From Melaminivora sp034675505 (lineage in GTDB: Bacteria > Pseudomonadota > Gammaproteobacteria > Burkholderiales > Burkholderiaceae_C), in assembly GCA_034675505.1 (NCBI GenBank), contig JAUCDD010000023.1, positions 140,144 through 204,143 of the forward strand: a stretch of DNA of 64,000 bases, read 5' to 3'. The translations under genes and the position numbers were made by a program. Shown one piece after another: positions 46,635 through 54,712 of this stretch. How positions within the stretch are numbered: the first letter of the stretch is position 1; each line of letters starts with the position of its first letter. Under the pieces are notes generated by a model. It was given only the letters and a program-made list of their open reading frames with translations. It was not told the DNA's origin and searched no databases.

Positions 46635-46680
46635 GCGCCCCGCCCAGCCCGGGCGGCGGCTGCCCGGCCCGCTGCCGGGC

Positions 46681-46959
46681 TCAGCCGCGCCAGGCGCGCA
46701 GCCAGAGCCACTGGCTGGTGGCGCAGGCCAGCACCAGCGCCGCGTAGCCGGCCATGCGCCCGTCGTGGCCGCTCCAGGCCAGGCCGGCCGCCAGGACGGC
46801 CGTCCCCACTACAAAATTTATAGCTACAGGCCGCCACCAGCCGCCGGCTTTGGCCAGGTGGCGCATGAAGACATGGCTGGCCAGCACCAGCAGCACGGCC
46901 AGCGCCAGCGCCGGTGCGGCAAAGTTCAGCAGGTGGTTCAGGAGGGACAGGGTGCTCAT
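46681..46959 (-). CDS. Small hydrophobic membrane protein
   Basis: 92 residues, with three predicted transmembrane segments (MSTLSLLNHLLNFAAPALAL; RPVAINFVVGTAVLAAGLAW; YAALVLACATSQWLW). The start is the ATG at 46959. The segment PVAINFVV is encoded by a copy of the dispersed dyad repeat. I do not recognise a named family. It is divergent from hemA (75 bp). Confidence 0.75.
   Translation of the reverse strand: MSTLSLLNHLLNFAAPALALAVLLVLASHVFMRHLAKAGGWWRPVAINFVVGTAVLAAGLAWSGHDGRMAGYAALVLACATSQWLWLRAWRG
46809..46830 (-). repeat. Dispersed GCTAT dyad repeat, intragenic copy
   Basis: On the minus strand CTGTAGCTATAAATTTTGTAG, in frame as PVAINFV. Only the core arm is present. Confidence 0.45.
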
Positions 46960-47019
46960 GCCGGCATGACGCAGATCAAGGCCGAGACCCCGCGGGCTGG
47001 CCGGCTGCGGCGCCAATTT

Positions 47020-47025
47020 TATAAT
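47020..47025 (+). promoter_or_regulatory. -10 element of hemA (leaderless start predicted)
   Basis: TATAAT, a consensus -10, lies 8 nt before the hemA ATG. There is no space for a 5' leader or Shine-Dalgarno sequence. Confidence 0.55.
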
Positions 47026-47033
47026 CCCCCTCC

Positions 47034-48341
47034 ATGGCAGTCTGGGCCCTAGGCATCAACCACACGACCGCCCCGCTCGACCTGCGGGGCCGTTTTGCGT
47101 TTGCGCTCGACCAGATCGCGCCCACGCTGCACGGCCTGCGCGACTCGCTGGCCGCCGGCAGCCGCCACCCGCAGGTGGAAACGGCCATCCTGTCCACCTG
47201 CAACCGCACCGAAATCTACTGCGCCGCCCCCCTGGCCGCGCCCGAGCACACGCTGCGCTGGCTGGCCCAGTCGGGCGGCGTGAGCCCGGAGCTGCTGCAC
47301 GCGCATTCCTACCACCTGGAGCACGGCCTGGCCGCGCGCCACGCCTTCCGCGTTGCCAGCGGGCTCGATTCCATGGTGCTGGGCGAGGCGCAGATCCTGG
47401 GGCAGATGAAGAACGCGGTGCGCGCCGCCGAAGGCGCGGGCGCCCTGGGCAGCACGCTCAACCAGCTGTTCCAGCGCAGCTTTGCCGTCGCCAAGGAGGT
47501 GCGCTCCAGCACCGACATCGGCGCGCACAGCATCAGCATGGCCGCCGCCGCCGTGCGCCTGGCCGGGCAGCTGTTCGAGGACCTGGCGCAGATCCGCGTG
47601 CTGTTCGTCGGCGCGGGCGAGATGGTGGAGCTGTGCGCCACGCACTTTGCCGCGCGCAACCCGCGCCAGATCACCATCGCCAACCGCACGCTGGAGCGCG
47701 GCGAGAAGCTGGCCGCGCGCCTGGGCGCCAGCGTGATGCGCCTGGCCGAGCTGCCCGAGCACCTGCACGAGTTCGACGCCGTCATCAGCTGCACGGCCAG
47801 CCAGCTGCCCATCGTGGGGCTGGGCGCGGTCGAGCGGGCGCTGAAAAAGCGCCGCCACCGGCCCATGTTCATGGTCGACCTGGCAGTGCCGCGCGACATC
47901 GAGCCCGAGGTGCGCCAGCTGCAGGACGTGTACCTCTACACCGTGGACGACCTGGCCGGCGTGGTGCAGACCGGCCACGCCAACCGCCAGGCCGCCGTGG
48001 CCCAGGCCGAGGCCATCATCGACGCCGGCGTGCAGAACTTCCTGCACTGGATGGAGCTGCGCCGCCCAAGCGGCGAACCCGGCGCCGTGGTGCCGCTGAT
48101 CCAGCAGCTGCAGCGCCAGACCGACGAGTGGCGCAGCGCCGAGATCGCCCGGGCGCGCAAGCTGCTGGCCCGCGGCGAGGACGTGGACAGCGTGCTCGAA
48201 GCGCTGTCGCGCGGGCTGGCGCAGAAGATGCTGCACGGCACGCTGGCCGAGCTGCGCGCCGGCGACGCTGCAGCGCGCGAGCAGACGGCGCAAACCGTCT
48301 CGCGCCTGTTCCTGCGCTCGCAGGGCAAGAACGGGCTGTAG
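47034..48341 (+). CDS. hemA: Glutamyl-tRNA reductase
   Basis: 435 residues. It catalyses the first committed step of tetrapyrrole synthesis, reducing Glu-tRNA to glutamate-1-semialdehyde. The catalytic Cys lies in ILSTCNRTEIYC, with GLDSMVLGEAQILGQMK and the NADPH-binding VLFVGAGEMVELCATHF. The ATG at 47034 is only 8 nt after TATAAT, so the mRNA is probably leaderless. hemA-prfA-prmC is a conserved gene order in proteobacteria. Confidence 0.97.
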   Translation: MAVWALGINHTTAPLDLRGRFAFALDQIAPTLHGLRDSLAAGSRHPQVETAILSTCNRTEIYCAAPLAAPEHTLRWLAQSGGVSPELLHAHSYHLEHGLAARHAFRVASGLDSMVLGEAQILGQMKNAVRAAEGAGALGSTLNQLFQRSFAVAKEVRSSTDIGAHSISMAAAAVRLAGQLFEDLAQIRVLFVGAGEMVELCATHFAARNPRQITIANRTLERGEKLAARLGASVMRLAELPEHLHEFDAVISCTASQLPIVGLGAVERALKKRRHRPMFMVDLAVPRDIEPEVRQLQDVYLYTVDDLAGVVQTGHANRQAAVAQAEAIIDAGVQNFLHWMELRRPSGEPGAVVPLIQQLQRQTDEWRSAEIARARKLLARGEDVDSVLEALSRGLAQKMLHGTLAELRAGDAAAREQTAQTVSRLFLRSQGKNGL

Positions 48342-48355
48342 CGGCGCCCGGCCAC

Positions 48356-48423
48356 CTTTTTCAGGCCTTTCAAGCCCCTTGCCGGCGTCCAGTGCCGGCC
48401 TTCAGCTACCAAAAGCGTAGCAA
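48356..48423 (+). repeat. Dispersed GCTAT dyad repeat upstream of prfA
   Basis: A full-length-looking copy: TTTTTCAGGCCTTTCAAGCC, then CCTTGCCGGCGTCCAG, then TTCAGCTACCAAAAGCGTAG. It ends 18 bp before the prfA ATG. Confidence 0.65.
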
Positions 48424-48440
48424 CCTACCTTCCCCGTCCC

Positions 48441-49523
48441 ATGCAGCCCTTTCTTCGCACCCAGCTGGAGCGCCACGCGCAGCGCCTTGCCGAGCTGGAT
48501 TTTTTGCTCTCGCGCGAGGACATCATGGCCGACATGCAGCAATACCGCGTGCTCTCGCGCGAGCACGCCGAAGTCACCGCCGTGGCCGGCCGCTACGGCC
48601 GCTACCTGCAGCGCGAGCGCGACCTGGCGGCGGCGCAGGAGCTGCAGGCAGACCCCGACATGGCCGAGCTGGCGCAGGAGGAGCTGGCCAGCGCCCAGGC
48701 CGAACTGGACGCGCTGGACGGCGAGCTGCAGCGCCTGCTGCTGCCCCGCGACCCGGACGATGAGCGCAACGCCTTCGTGGAAATCCGCGCCGGCACCGGC
48801 GGCGACGAGTCGGCCCTGTTCGCCGGCGACCTGGCGCGCATGTACACGCGCCACGCCGCGCAGGCCGGCTGGCGCGTCGAGATCATGAGCGCGCACGAAG
48901 CCGAGCTGGGCGGCTACAAGGAGGTCGTGCTGCGCGTCGAGGGCGAGCGCGCCTACGGCCGGCTGCGCTTCGAGTCCGGCGGCCACCGCGTACAGCGCGT
49001 GCCGGCCACCGAGACGCAGGGCCGCATCCACACCAGCGCCTGCACCGTGGCCGTCATGCCCGAGCCCGACGAATCGCAGGCCATCACGCTGAACCCGGCC
49101 GAGCTGCGCATCGACACCTTCCGCGCCAGCGGCGCCGGCGGCCAGCACATCAACAAGACCGACTCGGCGGTGCGCGTGGTGCACCTGCCCACCGGCCTGG
49201 TCGCGGAATGCCAGGACGGGCGCAGCCAGCACGCCAACAAGGCGCGCGCACTGGCCGTGCTGCAGGCGCGGCTGCAGGACAAGGAGCGCAGCGAACGCGC
49301 CGCCCGGGAAGCGGCGACGCGCAAGGGCCTGATCGGCTCGGGCGACCGCTCCGACCGCATCCGCACCTACAACTTCCCGCAGGGGCGGCTGACCGACCAC
49401 CGCATCAACCTGACGCTGTACAAGCTGCTGGCCGTGATGGAGGGCGACCTGGCCGAGGTGCTGGACGCCCTGCAGCACGCCCGCGAGACCGAGCTGCTGG
49501 CGCAGCTGGAAGTCAACGGCTGA
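48441..49523 (+). CDS. prfA: Peptide chain release factor 1
   Basis: 360 residues, the usual length. The GGQ motif lies in FRASGAGGQHINKTDSAVR and the codon-recognition tripeptide region (PAT, residues 185-192) in RVPATETQG. It terminates translation at UAA and UAG. The methyltransferase gene that modifies its GGQ glutamine (prmC) is the next gene, 79 bp downstream. The ATG is at 48441. Confidence 0.97.
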   Translation: MQPFLRTQLERHAQRLAELDFLLSREDIMADMQQYRVLSREHAEVTAVAGRYGRYLQRERDLAAAQELQADPDMAELAQEELASAQAELDALDGELQRLLLPRDPDDERNAFVEIRAGTGGDESALFAGDLARMYTRHAAQAGWRVEIMSAHEAELGGYKEVVLRVEGERAYGRLRFESGGHRVQRVPATETQGRIHTSACTVAVMPEPDESQAITLNPAELRIDTFRASGAGGQHINKTDSAVRVVHLPTGLVAECQDGRSQHANKARALAVLQARLQDKERSERAAREAATRKGLIGSGDRSDRIRTYNFPQGRLTDHRINLTLYKLLAVMEGDLAEVLDALQHARETELLAQLEVNG

Positions 49524-49538
49524 CGGGCCTGGGGAACG

Positions 49539-49603
49539 GTTTTTGGGCCAAATAGCCAGCACGCCGGCGCCAATCAACGACTTATTGCTATCCAAACCAT
49601 AGT
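49539..49603 (+). repeat. Dispersed GCTAT dyad repeat upstream of prmC
   Basis: Contains GGTTTTTGGGCCAAATAGCC, then CGCCGGCGCC, then TTGCTATCCAAACCATAGTG. The GTG start codon of prmC overlaps the last bases of the element. Confidence 0.6.
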
Positions 49604-50447
49604 GACCACCCTGACCCTCGCGCTCTCGCAGGCGCGCCAGGCCGGCCTGGCGCGCATCGACGCCCAGATGCTGCTGCTGCACACGCTCGGCCGCCCGCTG
49701 CACGACCGCGCCTGGCTGGTCACGCACGACGACCAGGCGCTGGGGGCCGAGGCCGCGGCCGCCTTCGACGCCCTGTGCCGGCGCCGGCTGGACGGCGAAC
49801 CGGTGGCCTACCTCACCGGGCGCAAGGAATTCCACGGCCTGGAGCTGGCCGTGGACGCGCGCGTGCTCGACCCGCGCCCCGACACCGAGACGCTGGTGGA
49901 CTGGGCGCTGGAGCTGCTCGCGCCGGTGCCTGCGCCCCGCATTGCCGACCTGGGCACGGGCAGCGGCGCCATCGCCCTGGCGCTGGCCTGCGCGCGCCCG
50001 GACGCGCGCGTGCTGGCCCTGGACGCCAGCGCGGACGCGCTGGCCGTGGCCAGCGCCAATGGCCAGCGGCTGCGCCTGCCCGTGCAGTGGCAGCGCGGCG
50101 ACTGGCTGGCCGGCGTGGCCGGCCCGTTCGACGCCATCGTCAGCAACCCGCCCTACATCGCCGCCGGCGACCCGCACCTGGCCGCCTTGCGCCACGAGCC
50201 GCTGGCCGCGCTGGCCAGCGGCGCGGACGGCCTGGACGACCTCCGCGCCATCGCCCGGCAGGCCCCGGCGTGCCTGGCGCCGGGTGGCTGGCTGCTGCTG
50301 GAGCATGGCTGGGACCAGGCCCAGGCGGTGCACGGCTTGCTGCGCGCCCAGGGCTTCGAGGGCGTGCAGGGCCGGCGCGACCTGGCCGGCACCATCCGGT
50401 GCACGGGCGGGCGCTGGCCCGCCCGGCCCGGCGCGGCGCCGGCCTGA
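49602..50447 (+). CDS. prmC: Release-factor glutamine methyltransferase
   Basis: 281 residues from a GTG start at 49602. The SAM-binding motif is ADLGTGSGAIALALA and the catalytic NPPY motif is SNPPYIAAGDPHL. It methylates the Gln of the GGQ motif of RF1 and RF2. An N-terminal helical domain (about 1-75) is as usual. The GTG is the final part of a dispersed dyad repeat, so the repeat may set translation initiation here. Confidence 0.96.
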   Translation: MTTLTLALSQARQAGLARIDAQMLLLHTLGRPLHDRAWLVTHDDQALGAEAAAAFDALCRRRLDGEPVAYLTGRKEFHGLELAVDARVLDPRPDTETLVDWALELLAPVPAPRIADLGTGSGAIALALACARPDARVLALDASADALAVASANGQRLRLPVQWQRGDWLAGVAGPFDAIVSNPPYIAAGDPHLAALRHEPLAALASGADGLDDLRAIARQAPACLAPGGWLLLEHGWDQAQAVHGLLRAQGFEGVQGRRDLAGTIRCTGGRWPARPGAAPA

Positions 50448-50448
50448 C

Positions 50449-51525
50449 CTACGCGTCCACGGACAGCCTGGCGGCCCCGGCCTCCTGCATGCTGCCGATG
50501 GGCGCCGCATGCGCAAAACCCTCGCGCGCGAACACCGCCAGCACCTCCTGCACCGCCTGCGGCGCGCAGGCCACCAGCAGCCCGCCCGAGGTCTGGGGGT
50601 CGCACAGCAGCGCCTGCGCGCTGGCCTCCAGCCCCGGCGCCAGCGCCACCTCGGCGCCGTAGGCGGCCCAGTTGCGCCCGCTGGCGCCGGTGACCAGGCC
50701 CTGCGCCGCCAGCTCCTGCACGCCCGGCAGCAGCGGCACGCGCGGCCAGTCGATGCGCGCCTGCAGGCCGGCGCCGCGCGCCATCTCCAGCAGATGGCCG
50801 GCCAGGCCGAAGCCGGTCACGTCGGTGATGGCGTGCACGTCCTCCATCCCCGCCAGCAGCGGGCCGGGGGTGTTCAGCCGCGTGGTGCTGGCGATCAGCT
50901 CGCGGTAGTGGGCGTCGGCCAGCTGCTCCTTCTTCAGCGCCGCCGAGTACACGCCCACGCCCAGCGGCTTGCCCAGGATGAGCACGTCGCCGGGGCGCGC
51001 GCCGGCGTTGCGGCGCACCTGCCCGGGGTGGACCAGGCCCAGGGCCACCAGGCCGTAGATGGGCTCGACCGAATCGATGGTGTGCCCGCCCGCCACCGGG
51101 ATGCCCGCCGCGCGGCACACGTCCTGCCCGCCGCGCAGGATGTCGCCTATCACCGCCAGCGGCAGCTGGTTCACCGGCATGGCCACCAGCGCCAGCGCCA
51201 GGATGGGCCTGGCGCCCATGGCATAGACGTCCGAGAGCGCGTTGGTGGCGGCGATGCGGCCGAACTCGTAGGGGTCGTCCACGATGGGCATGAAGAAATC
51301 GGTCGTCGCCACCAGCGCCTGGGTGTCGTTCAGGCGGTAGACGGCGGCGTCGTCGGCCGTCTCTATGCCCACCAGCAGCTCGGGCGGCACCAGCCCGGCG
51401 GCGCCGCTTTGCGCCAGGATCTGCGCCAGCACGCCCGGGGCGATCTTGCAGCCGCAGCCGCCGCCGTGCGACAGCGAGGTCAGGCGCGGGGTAGGGGCGG
51501 GGGCGGGGGGCACGGAAGCATTCAT
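50449..51525 (-). CDS. selD: Selenide, water dikinase
   Basis: About 358 residues from the ATG at 51525 (MNASVPPAPAPTPRL); an in-frame ATG at 51540 would add five. It makes selenophosphate. The catalytic Cys lies in HGGGCGCK, which is the cysteine rather than selenocysteine form. Further motifs are TTDFFMPIVDDPYEFGRIAA and VTDVTGFGLAGHLLEM. It is divergent from selU, with 105 bp between starts. Only the 2-selenouridine tRNA branch of selenium use is visible here: selA and selB are not in the window. Confidence 0.95.
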   Translation of the reverse strand: MNASVPPAPAPTPRLTSLSHGGGCGCKIAPGVLAQILAQSGAAGLVPPELLVGIETADDAAVYRLNDTQALVATTDFFMPIVDDPYEFGRIAATNALSDVYAMGARPILALALVAMPVNQLPLAVIGDILRGGQDVCRAAGIPVAGGHTIDSVEPIYGLVALGLVHPGQVRRNAGARPGDVLILGKPLGVGVYSAALKKEQLADAHYRELIASTTRLNTPGPLLAGMEDVHAITDVTGFGLAGHLLEMARGAGLQARIDWPRVPLLPGVQELAAQGLVTGASGRNWAAYGAEVALAPGLEASAQALLCDPQTSGGLLVACAPQAVQEVLAVFAREGFAHAAPIGSMQEAGAARLSVDA

Positions 51526-51630
51526 GATGGCGGCGGACATTTCCAGGTTCAAAGACAATCGCCCGTGCGGCGCCAGCGGCACACGACGAGCACAGGCGCC
51601 GGATCATCCCAGATTCACCCTGCGCACCCC

Positions 51631-52680
51631 GTGTCCCACCACCGCCCCATCCGCCCCCAAGACCGCCACGATTTCGACACCCTCATCGACGCGCGCACGC
51701 CCGCCGAGTACGCCGAGGACCACCTGCCCGGCGCCATCAACTGCCCCGTGCTCAGCGACGAGGAGCGCGCCATCGTCGGCACCATCTACGTGCAGCAAAG
51801 CGCCTTCGAGGCGCGGCGCGTGGGCGCCGCCATGGTGGCGGCCAACCTGGCCCGCCACCTGCGCGGGCCGCTGGCCGACCGGCCCGCCGGCTGGCGCCCG
51901 CTGGTGTATTGCTGGCGCGGCGGGCTGCGCAGCGGCTCCATGGTGCAGTGGCTGCGCCTGGTGGGCTGGGACGCGCAGCAGCTGTCGGGCGGCTACAAGA
52001 GCTTTCGCCGCCACGTGCGCGAGCAGATCGACGCCCTGGCGCCGCAGCTGGAGCTGCGGGTGCTGGCCGGCGCCACGGGCAGCGCCAAGACCCGCGTGCT
52101 GCACGCCCTGGCCAGCCAGGGGGCGCAGGTGCTGGACCTGGAGGGCCTGGCGCGGCACAAGGGCTCGCTGCTGGGCGCGCTGCCCGGCGTGGCCCAGCCT
52201 TCGCAAAAGCACTTCGAGACGCAGCTGGCCAGCGCGCTGGAAGGCATGGACCTGCAGCAGCCCGTCTATGTGGAAGGCGAGAGCGCGCGCATCGGCCGCA
52301 TCAGCGTGCCGGTGCCGCTGGTGCAGCGCCTGCGCGCCTCCCCCTGCATCGAGCTGCAGGCCCCGCCCGAGCAGCGCCTGGCCTACCTGCTGCGCGACTA
52401 CGCCTACCTGGGCGACGACGCTGCCGGCCTGGCCGGACGCCTGGCGCAGCTCACCGAGCTGCACGGGCGCCAGACCGTGCAGCGCTGGCAGGAGTGGGCG
52501 CGCACGGGCGAGCTGGCGGCCCTGTTCGGCGAGCTGATGCACCTGCACTACGACCCGCACTACGGGCGCTCGCAGCAGCGCAACTTCACCCACTGGGAGG
52601 CGCGCCGGCACCTGCCGGCGCCCGACCTGTCGGACGCCGGCATCGCGCAGCTGGCGCACACGCTGCTCCAGCCCGGTTGA
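51631..52680 (+). CDS. selU: tRNA 2-selenouridine synthase
   Basis: 349 residues from a GTG start at 51631 (VSHHRPIRPQDRHDFDTLID). The rhodanese domain (about 10-130) has the catalytic Cys in VYCWRGGLRSGSM. The C-terminal P-loop domain carries LAGATGSAKTRVL (Walker A). It converts 2-thiouridine to 2-selenouridine at the wobble position of certain tRNAs, using selenophosphate from the divergent SelD. The frame is open further upstream, but those residues do not resemble the family. Confidence 0.95.
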   Translation: MSHHRPIRPQDRHDFDTLIDARTPAEYAEDHLPGAINCPVLSDEERAIVGTIYVQQSAFEARRVGAAMVAANLARHLRGPLADRPAGWRPLVYCWRGGLRSGSMVQWLRLVGWDAQQLSGGYKSFRRHVREQIDALAPQLELRVLAGATGSAKTRVLHALASQGAQVLDLEGLARHKGSLLGALPGVAQPSQKHFETQLASALEGMDLQQPVYVEGESARIGRISVPVPLVQRLRASPCIELQAPPEQRLAYLLRDYAYLGDDAAGLAGRLAQLTELHGRQTVQRWQEWARTGELAALFGELMHLHYDPHYGRSQQRNFTHWEARRHLPAPDLSDAGIAQLAHTLLQPG

Positions 52681-52780
52681 TACTTGCGCCCGCGCCGCGT
52701 GCGCTGTGCCACCGGCTTTCGCCTTCCCTTCCTTCCTTTCCTTTCTTCACCCCACGCCCCCGGCGCAAGGCTGCATCGAC

Positions 52781-53386
52781 GTGAAACTCAAAATGGCCCC
52801 GAACTCGGGGTTCGCCATCTTGCTGCGCTCGCCCTGGTGGGTGAGCTTCGCGCTCGCCGGCGCCATTGCGCTGGCCTGCACCGCGCTGCTGCCCGGGCAC
52901 CTGGCGCCCTTTGCCGCCGTCGGCGCGCTGCCGATTGCCGTGATCGGCTGCATCGCCGCCTGGCGCCAGTGGCGCGCGCCCAGCGCCAGCCGGGTCGCGG
53001 CCCTGCGCGCTGCGGCCGCCGCCATGCCCTGGCGCGACTTTGCCGCCCTGCTCACGCGCGCCTGGCAGGCCGAGGGGCACACGGTGCAGCCGCTGGACGC
53101 CGGCGCACAGCACGCCGACCTGCGCGTGCTGCGCGGCGCGGACGCGGATGCGCCCTTCATCCTGGTGGCCGCGCGCCGCTACAAGGCCGCCAGCCACGGC
53201 GTGGAGCCGCTGCGCGCGCTGCACGCCGAAGTGCAGCGGCGCGGCGCACAGGCCGGCACCTATGTGGTGCTGCAAGGCAGCATCAGCGAGGCGGCGCGCG
53301 ACTTCGCCGCCGAGCACGGGCTGGCGCTGCTGCAGGGCCAGGCCCTGGAGGCCCTGCTGCTCAAGGGCCAGCCCAGCGCCGGGTAA
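52781..53386 (+). CDS. Mrr-like restriction-endonuclease-fold membrane protein
   Basis: 201 residues from a GTG start at 52781 (VKLKMAPNSGFAILLRSPWWVSFAL). Two transmembrane segments (about 18-60) precede a C-terminal domain resembling the Mrr_cat fold (FAALLTRAWQAEGHTVQPLD, ADLRVLRG, ATYVVLQGSISEAARDFA). The Asp of the fold is present, but where Mrr proteins show QxK the sequence reads VAARRYKAA, so nuclease activity is doubtful. Such proteins are often annotated as restriction endonucleases without evidence. The patatin gene starts 19 bp after its stop. Confidence 0.75.
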   Translation: MKLKMAPNSGFAILLRSPWWVSFALAGAIALACTALLPGHLAPFAAVGALPIAVIGCIAAWRQWRAPSASRVAALRAAAAAMPWRDFAALLTRAWQAEGHTVQPLDAGAQHADLRVLRGADADAPFILVAARRYKAASHGVEPLRALHAEVQRRGAQAGTYVVLQGSISEAARDFAAEHGLALLQGQALEALLLKGQPSAG

Positions 53387-53405
53387 CCCGACCCCGATCC
53401 GACCG

Positions 53406-54656
53406 ATGCCCGAACCCCGCCCGCCCGCCCCCCCCGCGCCGCGCACCGGCCTGGTGCTGACGGGCGGCGGCGCCCGCGCCGCCTACCAGGTCGGCGTGCT
53501 GGAGACCATCGCCGACCTGCGCCGCGCCTGCCATGCGCACAAGGCGCCCAACCCCTTTCCCATCCTCACCGGCACCTCGGCGGGCGCCATCAACGCGGCC
53601 GCGCTGGCCTGCGGCGCCGATGACTTCGACCACGCGGTGCGCCGCATGGTGCGCACCTGGAGCCACTTCCATGCCGAGCATGTCTACCACGCCGACTCCA
53701 TCAGCATGCTGCGCAGCGGCGCGCGCTGGCTGACGCTGCTGTCGCTGGGCTGGGCGCTGGCACGCTGGCGCTACACGCGCCCGCGCTCGCTGCTGGACAA
53801 CGCGCCCCTGGGCCGGCTGCTGCAGGAAATGGTGCCGCTGCAGCGCCTGCCCGAGCTGCTGGAGCACGGCTACCTGCAGGCACTGGCGGTGACGGCATCC
53901 AGCTACAGCTCGGGCGAGCACATCACCTTCTTTGACGCCCACGAGAGCCTGGCGCCCTGGGTGCGCTCGCAACGCCGCGCCGTGCGCAGCCGCATCACGC
54001 ACGAGCACCTGCTGGCGTCGTCGGCCATCCCCTTCGTGTTCCCGGCCACTGCCGTGGCGCTGGACGGGCACACCGAGTATTTCGGCGATGGCTCCATGCG
54101 CCAGACCGCGCCCATCGCGCCGGCCATCCACCTGGGCGCCGAGCGCATCCTGGTGGTGGGCGCGGGGCGCATGGTCGAGCCAGGCAACGGCGCCAGCGCG
54201 CCCATGACGCCGGGCTACCCGCCGCTGGCCCAGATCGCCGGGCATGCGCTGTCCAGCATCTTCCTGGACGCGCTGTCGGTGGACGTGGAGCGGCTGCAGC
54301 GCATCAACACCACGCTGGCGCTGGTACCCGCCGAGGCGCGCAGCACCAGCAGCCTGCGCCCGGTGCAGCTGCTGTTCATCGCGCCCTCGCAGCGCCTGGA
54401 CGCGCTGGCCGCACGCCATGTCTCGCACCTGCCGGTGCCGGTGCGCGCGCTGCTGGCGGCGCTGGGCGTATCCGCCGCCAGCGCCGATCCGCGCAACGCC
54501 GCGCTCCCCAGCTATTTGCTGTTCGAGCAGGCCTACACGCACGAGCTCATGGCGCTGGGGCGTGCCGACGCCATGGCCCGCAGCAGCGAGATTTGCGCCT
54601 TCTTCGGCTGGGGCGAGCCCCGGCCCACGGGCAGCGCGCCGCAGCCACCTTCCTAA
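53406..54656 (+). CDS. Patatin-like phospholipase
   Basis: 416 residues. The patatin domain has the oxyanion loop GGGARAAYQVG, the nucleophile GTSAGAIN and the second dyad residue in FGDGSMRQTAP (DGS in place of the more common DGG/A). A hydrophobic segment at about 100-120 may contact the membrane. It probably hydrolyses phospholipid acyl esters. The ATG is at 53406. Its TAA stop overlaps a TAAAAT element that may be the -10 of metG. Confidence 0.88.
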   Translation: MPEPRPPAPPAPRTGLVLTGGGARAAYQVGVLETIADLRRACHAHKAPNPFPILTGTSAGAINAAALACGADDFDHAVRRMVRTWSHFHAEHVYHADSISMLRSGARWLTLLSLGWALARWRYTRPRSLLDNAPLGRLLQEMVPLQRLPELLEHGYLQALAVTASSYSSGEHITFFDAHESLAPWVRSQRRAVRSRITHEHLLASSAIPFVFPATAVALDGHTEYFGDGSMRQTAPIAPAIHLGAERILVVGAGRMVEPGNGASAPMTPGYPPLAQIAGHALSSIFLDALSVDVERLQRINTTLALVPAEARSTSSLRPVQLLFIAPSQRLDALAARHVSHLPVPVRALLAALGVSAASADPRNAALPSYLLFEQAYTHELMALGRADAMARSSEICAFFGWGEPRPTGSAPQPPS

Positions 54657-54659
54657 AAT
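54654..54659 (+). promoter_or_regulatory. Possible -10 element of metG
   Basis: TAAAAT overlapping the patatin stop codon, 53 bp before the metG ATG. The -35 is weak. Confidence 0.35.
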
Positions 54660-54712
54660 GGCGGGCTGGTTCCCCCACAGCTCCGAGAAAAGCCCTGAAA
54701 GCCCCGTTTGCA

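Noticed and set aside
46635..46680. G+C-rich hairpin after the HdeA-like gene as a terminator
   Set aside because: Complementary GCCCGG blocks exist, but no T-run follows.
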